Shown here piece after piece: positions 1-9,414 of a DNA stretch of 31,547 nucleotides (the first letter of the stretch is position 1; the number at the start of each line of letters is the position of its first letter). Origin of the DNA: Sphaeroforma arctica JP610 (Eukaryota > Opisthokonta > Ichthyosporea > Ichthyophonida); NCBI RefSeq assembly GCF_001186125.1, contig NW_014039771.1, positions 1 to 31,547 of the forward strand, in the 5' to 3' direction. The notes under the pieces were generated by a model. It was given only the letters and a program-made list of their open reading frames with translations. It was not told where the DNA came from and ran no database searches. The translations under genes and the position numbers were made by a program.

Positions 1-1862
1 CGGTTGGGGGGGGTGTCGCCAGCTTTTTAAAAAATAAAAGTTTATTGATTGAAATATTCATAAAAAAATCTGTCTGTGCTTTTGAAATATTGTTGGAAGT
101 GCAAGTCTGGTTTTGGATCTGTTTTGACAGTTTCTATCCTGATAATTAACCTTGTGGATCTAAATTATGAAAAAGTCACAAGTCACAACTCCAATGTACA
201 TTCCTCAAAAGAACACTACAGTTTTATAAATTTTTATTTTGATAAAACAAAAAATATAAATAAGATAAACGAGCATTGACACAGGCCACAGAGACTCAGA
301 GTCACAGAATCTAAAGTTCCGAGTTGTTCACAGAATTGCAGTCCACACTCCACAGCCCACAGTCCAGAGTCCACCCACTCTATAGAGTAAATACTCAACA
401 GCGAATAAACCACACGGTACACACTAGACAGCCAGTGACTGCCAAACCCAGTCAGCCACACTCATAGTTTTAGGGCGTTTTTTATGTAGTAGTCCGTCAC
501 ATAAATATTTTAAATTTATTAAAAAAAATACAGCTTCATTTCTTCAAATGCCAGTCTGTTTGAGATAGACCCCAGTGACCAGTGACGCCACTCATCAGTC
601 ACCAGTCACCACACTCACCACTGCAGCGACTGGCTGACAGCACCGTGCCACCCAGTCACATTCACCAGAGTCCAGAACTCCAGCACTGCACACTGCACAC
701 TGCACAATGCACGGCGACAGTGCAGTCACAGATCAATTATTTATACTATGTATTCACATCACTTCTCAGTTCACAACTTCACAGTTCACAGTTCACACCC
801 ACATTCTCACAGTCACTGAGCCACACCCACAGACCACAGTGCACTCTACTAGTAGTGCAGTGAGTACTGACTACTGACTACTGAGTACGCACACAGTACA
901 CTACACACTCTGACAGTCACTCACAGTCACTCACAGTCACACACTCGCGCGTTGAGAACTAGAGATAAATATGTGAATAAAATAAAACACGGCTGGGGCG
1001 CTGCAGAGACCGAAAACTTTTTTCCTAAGAGGGTAGCTGATAGCTTGTGAACATACCCGCACAGGGTGAGCTGAGGCCGAAAACAACTTTTCTTTTCATC
1101 CGTCAATAACGGACCCACAAAAGTATGCTCTATTTTTTAAACAAAATTCCGTTTAGGACCCCTTGGGGGCCTCTTGGGGGCCTACAAATGGGGAAAAAGC
1201 GTTTCAGACAGATTTCAACTTCAAACAAGAAATAGGGACTACAGCTACGCTTTCGGTGATAAATAAGATTCGGCGGAGAATCGGAGAATCGGAGACTGTA
1301 ACTGTTAGTATTTACTCTGAGTTGAGTCTTGCGGCAAACAATGGAGATCCGCGAATAACGAGATTGCTATAGCCTATTCATTGGAGAGACACTTTTTAAT
1401 ATTTATCGTTATAAAAACATAACAGTCACACTCACACACTCACTGTGACTCACAGAGACACAGGCCACAGACTCACAGTGTGACATACTCTCAGTCTCTC
1501 ACAGACTGTCACAGTCACAGACTCACAGACTCACAATCTCACATTCACAGTCTCACACTCACAGTCTCACACATTCACGTTATGTATTCGGCTACAGAAT
1601 CTGCTACTACAGCGTAGACAACAAATAACTCTCTACTCTCTCTCTCTCTAGTAGAGTAGTAGTAGTTTAGAGAGATGTAAGGTCGTAGGCTCTCGAAGGA
1701 CGTAGAGTTGTTGTCTCCTCGTAGTCGTATTATCCTCCAAGAGTCCAAGTCTCCGTGGCTGTGGGCCGTGGGCCGTGGGCCGTGGACGTTATGGGCTCCT
1801 GGCCCTAGGACTTGAGAGACTGGGACCTGAGTCTGGACTCTGGACTCAGGTCTCCACGAGTC
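1..1862. repeat. Gene-free low-complexity DNA with CACAGACT/AGTC-type short repeats
   Basis: No convincing gene is visible. The stretch alternates AT-rich sequence with blocks of short imperfect repeats made of CACAGACT, CAGTCAC and CACTGCACA words, clearest at about 580-730, 770-945 and 1420-1580. A GTGGGCC triplet array lies near 1760-1790. A G8 run sits at 6-13 and a CTTGGGGGCCT tandem pair near 1160-1181. Small open frames here are short and read through the repeats, so I do not call them genes. Confidence 0.7.
1824..1852. repeat. Perfect 10-bp-stem hairpin beside the MITE
   Basis: GACCTGAGTC at 1824-1833 and GACTCAGGTC at 1843-1852 are perfect inverted copies around a 9-base loop. The hairpin lies 13 bases outside the left end of the MITE, within GACT-rich repeat sequence. 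Confidence 0.75.
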
Positions 1863-1865
1863 TTA

Positions 1866-2497
1866 GGCCGGTTTTGCTAACTTTGGAAAATATAGAGAAA
1901 ATACAGCCCTAAAAAAATATAGGTATATTTTGGTATATTTCTTGAGAAATTTTGGAACTGTATATTCCCATTCAATTTCAAAATATGCTGCCAGTTGTAT
2001 TTGAAATATTGTCGAATATTCGCAAAGCAATTCCTTTTTACGAGTTGGCAAATGCGCAGAGCCGCAGACACTAGAAATTCTGTTCTAATTGACGTATATT
2101 AACCAGTGCCAGAGTTTTGGATGTCAACCGGAGTAATGCGAGTGAAATTGGAGTTATCTGATAAATCACAACAAATAATTTCTTTCCCAAAGCAAAAAGA
2201 GCGTCTACCCTCTTTTTGACTTTGAAGGGAATAAACAACAAAACGAAATATTGTGTTGTGTTTTTTACGTCTCGAATAACAGAATTTGATGTTGCCAAAA
2301 CTGTCAGTATATTCGATTTCTAAAATTATTGTGCTGAAAAATTATGGAAATCGATTCTCAATATTTTTCTGAATATTCCGAAATCTTGACCAAAAATCCA
2401 AATTGCTAAGAAATACTGAAATTAGCTACCGGAGTATCATGTTTTACTCATCTCAAAATATATTTCCCTATAATTTGCAAAGTTAGCAAAACCGGCC
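1866..2497. mobile_element. Tourist/PIF-Harbinger-like MITE with TTA target duplication
   Basis: The ends are inverted copies of one another: GGCCGGTTTTGCTAACTTTG at 1866 and its complement ending at 2497. They are flanked directly by TTA at 1863-1865 and TTA at 2498-2500. A 3-bp TTA/TAA duplication with GG-starting terminal repeats is typical of the PIF/Harbinger superfamily and its Tourist-like MITEs. The 632-bp interior is AT-rich and has no transposase-like frame, so the element is non-autonomous. The first 20 bases of the terminal repeats are identical, which suggests fairly recent insertion. The superfamily assignment is inference from the ends alone. Confidence 0.8.
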
Positions 2498-2500
2498 TTA

Positions 2501-4740
2501 AACTCTCAACTCTCAGACTCAGTCCTCTGAGACTTTGGTGCCTGTAGCGAGTGTAGTCATCCTAGAATAGTAAATAGTACTGTATGTACTGAATAAATAT
2601 ATAGGAAAGAATGAAAATGCTTTTGTATGCTTTTGTTTTTCTTGTTTATGTTTTATATAGGGTATTTTTTATAGCAAAACAATAAATTATTAAAAAAAAC
2701 AAAAACAAAACATACAGCGTTACAGCGGTGAACGAATTTCAGAATTTGTGATTTTTTCGACTTTCCTTTGCAGCCGGGGGACTTCTATTTTATCTCATCT
2801 CTCCCGAGCTGTCGTTTGTATTTGATATAGATAAAAATTTTAACCGAATATAAAAAACACACTTTTACTCGCAGTCTCGCACTGTTTTGTTTAAAAAAAA
2901 ACAAAACTAAGTAGTCCATATAAAGCTACGTAAATATATTCATTTAAAAAAGGTTTTAATTCATAACCTTTGAAAATTGTTCAAGTTTAGAAGGCTTTGC
3001 TCCAGAGTATGCTGTAAGGACAGTATTTTTTTTCGCGAAGTTCGGCCAACCTATTTATTCTATTTACTTTGTTTCAGAAATCAGGATATCTTCTAGGGTG
3101 AAATATTTGTATTGACTAAGTGATGAGTAGTGAGTGGTGAGTAGTGAGTGGTGAGTGGTGACTATTTAAAAAAAAAATCGATATTTATAAATACATACGG
3201 TTTGTGACTACGAATCTGGCAGCAGGCTCCAAACTGGACATGTGTATGTGACATATATGATATAAGTCTCGCTGTGATGCTGTCCAGTATCCTCCCCCCT
3301 CCTCCTTTCTTTTTTAAACAAAAAAATGTACCGCATCATGGCCCTCCAGTAGAAAAAGAAAAAATTGCCACAACGGACTAACGTCCGAAGGACATCGCAT
3401 CCAAATATTTAGTTTTTTTTTCATTTCCCGACAGCGAGGGACGCGCCAAGAGCCTAGGATTGAGGCCCGAGGATTGAGTCCTGAGGGCTGAGGGCTGAGG
3501 GCTGAGGGCTGAGGGGTGAAGTCTGAGGGCTGAGGCCTGATGAGGGCGGCAGCGAACTTCCGAAATCGAGACACAGATTTATTTGCTTTTTTGAAAATGT
3601 TTTTGTATTCGTGTTTTTAAATTTAGGCTATGCATTTTTAGTATTATTTTTATTTAAAAAAATATATACAGTACAGTATGTCCACATTTACATACTGTAT
3701 TTTTTTCTTCTTTTTTTAACAAAACACTAAAATCAGGTCTATTTATAAAAAAAAATAGTATTTTTAAATTTGTTTTAGTCTACTTTTTCTCATTTTCATG
3801 AAAAATAGCTGAACCATTGGTTTTTCTTTAGAAATAGTTTGCCATTGTTGGATCATCGCTCAATGAAAACCAGCACATACACGTGCCGTAAATTTATAAT
3901 TTACTCTAGGTTTTATATTTATATCACCGTCATTTTTGAGTTCTGTTTTTTGTTAAAAAAATTAGACCTTCCAACACTTACATATTCAAATTTCAAACTT
4001 GTGCAAATTCAAAAATATAAAAATATAAAACAAGCCATTTACTATTTTTAAATATTTTTAAGACAGAATACCAGCTTTATACTTATTTAAAAATATATCT
4101 TTTAAAATTATTTTTGATGTTGCAAATTAATTGTATCATATTTATATTTATATATTCTAGTATAGTAGCATAGTATTTAGAGCAATTCTGAATATAATTT
4201 GGAACTTCTACGACTCCACGATGATGAATTTATAGAAATACAACCATCTGTTTAAAATCACAAGTTTTTTTTATAACACATAGCACATTGTTGCTAAATA
4301 TTGTCTTTTTTAGAGCACTCTGTTGCTATTTATATAATTTTGTTTAAAACAAAAAAGATGTCGCTTTTTATCGAATGTTGTTCTTGCAATTGTATAATAT
4401 TTTTTTTCTACTGTTGCATTCAGCGTCGCATAGTTTTATTTATTTGTATGTATCTCTCTCTCTCTCTAGTCTCTACTACTATTTACTCTAGTAAATACTC
4501 TCTCTGTAGTAGAGCTAGTAGTAGAGAGGCTCAACAGTCAACAGTGAGCAGGGCCCATAGTTGAATGCGGCAGCGGCACAATAAAACGGATTGTGTATCT
4601 GTCAAATACAAAATTAAAATTAAAAAAATTAAATCTCTCGTGATTTATAGTCCTCATAAGACCAGTGATGGCTAACTACTTCATCACAAACACTACAAGC
4701 TAGTGCTATAGTAGTTTATAGTAGCTTAGTTCAGTGTACT
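2501..4740. other. AT-rich intergenic stretch with minisatellite-like arrays
   Basis: No gene is recognised. Two short arrays stand out: GTGAGTRG-type repeats at about 3120-3162, and CTGAGGG-type repeats at about 3479-3541, the latter giving a spurious minus-strand PQPS-rich frame. A TTTAGAAGGCT copy (2986-2996) and a 20-bp word (3376-3395) recur on the right side of the window. Near 4455-4530, CTCTCT/TAGTAG words form imperfect palindromes. The rest is A/T runs. Confidence 0.6.
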
Positions 4741-4745
4741 CATCT

Positions 4746-4787
4746 TATATAAGGCCAACTTAGCAGCGCAACCCTTATTGTTGCGCT
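4746..4787 (+). promoter_or_regulatory. Candidate TATA box and adjacent palindrome upstream of the zinc-finger gene
   Basis: TATATAAG lies at 4746-4753. It is followed at 4765-4787 by a perfect inverted repeat, AGCGCAAC, 7 bases, GTTGCGCT. The pair sits about 340 bases before the chosen start codon (5095), where composition changes from AT-rich repeat DNA to gene-like sequence. A start site about 30 bases downstream of the TATA box would fall inside or just after the palindrome. The role is inferred. Confidence 0.4.
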
Positions 4788-5094
4788 CCCACAATATCGT
4801 AATTTTCGGGACTGATTGTTTTACACTCCACCAAAAAAAAAGGACTCTGCTTGATCGATAGCACATTTCGTTTGTAAGTGGTGCAATAGTAAGTGTGAGA
4901 AATCAACCTTGATCGAGTCTGGAATTTTTTTTTACAAGGGGCACGTGAACTGCTGTGCGATAGCTACCAGTAAAACGTGGCGCATATATTCACGGTGTAT
5001 ATTACAGTCGTGTGGGACTTTAGGCGGGTACATAAACTATTCATTGCGAGCGTATAACCATTTGTCCAGAAGAAATTCTAACAACAGAGGAAGG

Positions 5095-8000
5095 ATGGAG
5101 GGCTACCAAAAAGGTATGTTGATATCATATATACTTATATTTAGCATATATATAAATATATATATATATCTAAAAATGAGCTACACGTTTTTGTGTTTCT
5201 TTTCCCATGTTGTGAACCCCATTGCAGTATAGGTTAGTATGAACACATAGCGGCATTATCTAACATTAGTCAAATATAGGTATCCCCGTGTCAAGTTCTA
5301 TGACAAGGCGAAACTGTTTTTTTAGTGCGGTTTTCGTGCAATTTAGAAGTTGGTGTAGGTAGTGGTCAGTCCTGTCGGCTATACTGTGTTGTTCTATAGA
5401 TTTGTGCGTCAATATAAGGCGCACGTTGCTCCACTTTGTTGTGTTGATTATAGTGCGTATGTTAATAGTAGATTCTGGGTAGTTCATCACTATTATTTTA
5501 TCAGGAGCACAACCTTTTATTTACAATATAAGCTTTGGCACAGTGTAGGAGTGCGCGATTTATACATATCTTTTACTGTCACTACGTGCTCGAATACGTT
5601 TCTGGCCTTATTTGCGATTGCTTATATTATAGCCTAGTAGTATTGCATAGTGCAGCTGCCTACTTTTTTACTTAGTAGTATATTACAGGTCATTAGCTTG
5701 ATGCGTAACTTCATGCGAAACCTTCGCCATGCTTACTATTTTTCTACCCACCTGTCTAATTGCGCAGGCGGCTACGAACCTATAGCATATCATGGCTCTG
5801 CAATATCCTCGCTGCAAGGTATGGATGGCGATAAAAAAAACGGACATGGGCAGGGACAGGGACAGGGATCTTACAACCCAGGTGACGGTGGCGGTGATTG
5901 CCAACAACAACGCCGCCACCAGGCACCTCCGCATTATCAGCAATACCCGAACCAACTTGACCGCGAACACTACAATAATGATAGTTACGACAGTCAGCAG
6001 AAATATGCTACACGTGAGAGTCAACATTACAATAGTCGTAGTGTGAATGTGGACCAACAGCAGGGGCACTCGAGGGATATAGTTCACAATGATCGCAACA
6101 ACGATGCGAATATGAATTACTATAGATCCCAGTCACGGGATTACGGTAACCAGAGCAACGGCCACCACCCCCCTGCGTATTACTCACAATCTGCCCCGAC
6201 GGCTTTTTCTGCGAGGAGGGACAACAATCAACATGTCTCTCCACACCACACCACACACCCGGACCAACAGTACAGAAACCCTCAGAATGACGGAGGTGTG
6301 TATTACCGCAGATCCGAACCCGTGATCACAGAGGCTATGCGGCCAAAGAATATGGTGCAGCAAATGACCTCTGCGAACATGCAGGCAGGTCATGGGTCTA
6401 CGGGACTCACGCCTGTGTTGGGGACAGTGTCGTTGAATTTTAACCGCAACGATCGGAATCAGCCGTATCCCAGTCACATGAGAAATCAACAACAGCACCA
6501 CGGGGGCGTTTGGGGTGGTGATGGTGGTGGTGGACAGATGTCAAGGCCGGGTATGAGAGGCGACATGAACAACAATAACAAAAGTAACAATACAAATTCA
6601 ATGCAAGTTGGTGCAAAGAAGACCTCAAAATCAACCCGTGTTAGACGGCGTAGAGCCGATTTGGAACGTTCATTTCCCTGTGGACACGAGGGGTGCTCTA
6701 GATTGTATGCGTCGAACCACGCGAGACACTTACATTACCGTCTGAAACATGATAACGAAGCACCGCTGTCAGTCGTGAACGCGCAGCAAGCCGCGGAAGA
6801 CAACAAATCGTCAGGGGACAAGAACACACCCGCATATAATCCTGTAAGTGATGTCCGTAGCTTTTCCCCTGGCGTCCCGTACGGGCAGCAAGGTGCACAG
6901 GCAAAACACTATCCAGACAGTGCGCCTGCAGAGCAGAGTCGCAGTATGTGGCATCAGCCTGTGTCCGCTAAACTGGGTGCATCGGATGAGCCGCGTGCGC
7001 AATCGCTTGGTTCGAGCCACTCGGCCCAGGACCAGCGCAACGACAACTACATGAGCCAGGGCCAAGCACAGGGCGCTCACCAGCAGGTGATGCGAGTGAG
7101 CTCGGAACAGTACAACCAGTCTTCTATACGTAGAGGTTCAGATCAGTGTGGCTCATCTATGGGTCGCCCCGTGCAACCCGCATCGCTCGCACAGCGAGGT
7201 GGTAGCTTTAAGGGCATACCACGTGTACTGAATAGTAGAGGCGAGGATTCGACCGAGAATGGGTCTTCTTTACCCGGAAGCAAAGGTTTGCAAAGCAAAA
7301 GCAGTGAGTTTTCGAGTTCATACTCACGCGTACAATGTTCGGGGAGGCAAACACCGTTCGGACCTCGAGAACGTGAGGGGTTGAGTGGAAACGGTGCAAG
7401 CTATCTGGGCGCCCCTCCGTCGTGGGACAATCATGGTTCAGGCACTAATTCAGATCAGAACCAGCCCAACGGGGAAGGGAACACTGAGTCTCATCACTCT
7501 CAAGACCCAACATCTCACCGAGATACGGTGGAAACTAAGCGACTGTCAGACGAAGGACGCTCTTACAGCGGTGTGTACTCTGGGACTACTCATGCCATTA
7601 CGCGAGAGCATCCTTACAAGTTTGTGACCACGGCCAGTACGGGTATTGCGAATAGAGAGAATGGGAGTGTCGATAGCTCGCCGGGTAGGCTTAGGCTGAG
7701 ACACCACAACCACTCGTTCACTGACATGAAGAGTGCTATGTCACCACAGAACCTCAATGCACTTCCAGTTATAGACAAGTCACCTCACGCCAGATCGCCG
7801 TCGTCTCCTAACATACACAGTGCTTATCCGAGGTCCATCTCGCATGGCAAGTTGTCGTCCAATCAAAGCGATCACAGCGATAGGAGCGGCACGGAAATCA
7901 GTACTACAACAGCGGGCGAGAGAGCTGGAGTCACATCACCTGTTCGAGGGGATCTGAGAGTGACTCAATCGGAGATGGGTGGTAGCGCTCAGGGGCGCAG

Positions 8001-8142
8001 TCTCGCTATTCACCCACTTTCGAATTCTCACGATTCCATTGGAAGGATGAGTTCTAACTCCGCTGGTAACAGCTCTTTCGGAGAGTACCAGGCAACCAGG
8101 ACCAATGCACGACCATTCGATGTCACCAACTTGCTGGCTTAA
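5095..8142 (+). CDS. C2H2 zinc-finger protein with long Q/N/S/G-rich disordered regions
   Basis: Two exons are proposed: 5095-5113, starting MEGYQK, and 5768-8142. The donor AAAAAG|GTATGT and acceptor TTGCGCAG|GC keep phase and give MEGYQKGGYEP, for about 797 residues. The ATG at 5095 is the only Met in its open upstream frame. One C2H2 finger, C-x4-C-x12-H-x4-H (Cys311, Cys316, His329, His334), follows a basic stretch containing RVRRRRADLER. This suggests nucleic-acid binding in the nucleus. The rest is low complexity: H/Q/N/Y-rich before the finger, and S/G/Q-rich with many SxxS and SP sites after it. It resembles prion-like or transcriptional-regulator tails. I recognise no family beyond the finger. 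A single finger is unusual for base-specific binding, so RNA or protein binding remains possible. The frame is open for 2.3 kb in a region of sustained codon bias, so the gene itself is secure. Confidence 0.85.
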
Positions 8143-8211
8143 TCATTTTCGAAGCAGACAGTTGTATCTTTGCCGCGAGAATTCAATCGGTCGGTGAATA
8201 CTAAATCATGA

Positions 8212-8217
8212 AATAAA
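8212..8217 (+). terminator. Polyadenylation signal AATAAA of the zinc-finger gene
   Basis: AATAAA lies about 70 bases after the stop codon, a normal spacing for a 3' end signal. No other signal is closer. Confidence 0.5.
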
Positions 8218-9414
8218 TCACTTAGCCCGACGGGTCAATAGCACATTCTTCGTGAACTGGATAATATACTATGCACATCGCAAGGACGATGGCATATGCT
8301 TTGATTGCTGGATTGTTATCTCATTGATGTATTCGGGAATGACCTTTTCAACATGCTCTGCACTAAGAGGAAAAGCTAGTAGGTAGAACAAATCGTAGAC
8401 TTCGAGTGCCACATTAATAAGCAACCGAACACGGAGAATTCGTGTTTCAATCCAATAAATTGCAAATAGCATGGTGAAACATATTGTACTCGACAGCTGT
8501 GTATGTTTCCGGTTCTCATTTGTTGTCGCACACTGAATTTAGATTATATACGCCGCACGGCATCGTTTTGTCTGGTGTGATGTGGCCAATCTAAAGAGTT
8601 GAACATGGTCGCAGCTTGCTCTAAAGGTACTTATTAAAATTAATCGGCTTTTACATGAAATCAGGAAATTAATACGTCAGCCTTGTTGCGCTGCTTATTA
8701 GCATCATGACCTGGTATTGTTATTGTTCTCAATGGTTGTTCTAGCGAAATCGTTTAGCATTATAGAAGGAAACGGTACATGAACAAAAAAAATTGCGACC
8801 CCAGTGCCATTTTAAAATGAGCAACCGAATACGAAGCCGTGTTGTATTTTACTAAATGATAGCAATTATGCTTAAACATGCCGCAGTAAACAACCGGGTG
8901 CATCTCGTATCTATCGCACACAGAACTCACATTATATTATATACGTTCGGTAATTACACAAGAACCCAAATTTTGTTCAATAAAATTGGTCGTGTAGGTC
9001 GTCGCAATTACTAGATTTCGGTTAACCCCGCTCAGTGACTATGACCAATCTAATACCTATTGGTACTTTTGAGGACCACACTATCTATACCTGCAGGCTT
9101 TATGACCCTATTGTCGCCTATCTAGTAACAGGAAGTATGAGTACATTTCTTCGCAATAAGTCCCTATATGATAACTCGCTGATCGTTTGTGTAAATCAGA
9201 ACTGCGTGACCTTTCCTGAACCGATGCATTCTGCGCATATTTAGTTATTTTCCTTTGTACCTATTCGCTATCACTGGTCGTTTACGCCGATAAACTATTC
9301 GCACCCGGGTAAACGCCAAGTCTGTACTAAGCAAAATTTGTGCCTCGAAAGGTCGTAAACCTCACGGTACCCATATATCGATTGCCTCACCTGCTTCCCA
9401 AACATCATCTAACA
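8218..9414. other. Intergenic region with a diverged duplication
   Basis: This is the 3'-to-3' gap between the zinc-finger and GH88 genes. I find no convincing gene: the frames at 8269-8472 (-) and 9035-9244 (+) are below 70 residues and resemble nothing I know. The stretches at about 8414-8560 and 8815-8955 share an order of words: AGCAACCGAA, CGTGTT, AAACAT, TCGCACAC, ATTATATACG. This points to an old, diverged copy of about 130 bp. An isolated AATAAA occurs near 8981. Confidence 0.5.

Noticed and set aside
1163-1372. 69-residue plus-strand frame near 1163
   Set aside because: It is short, begins inside the CTTGGGGGCCT tandem, and has no family resemblance.
1500-1580. CACAGACT repeats as a CRISPR-like array
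   Set aside because: The units are 6-10 bases with no unique spacers. This is simple-sequence DNA in a eukaryotic context.
3314-3574. Minus-strand frame with PQPSAL repeats
   Set aside because: It is a direct reading of the CTGAGGG array, with no other support.
5683-6904. Minus-strand frames opposite the zinc-finger gene, some with hydrophobic runs
   Set aside because: They are shadows of a strong coding exon on the plus strand. Their composition follows from its Q/N/H-rich codons.
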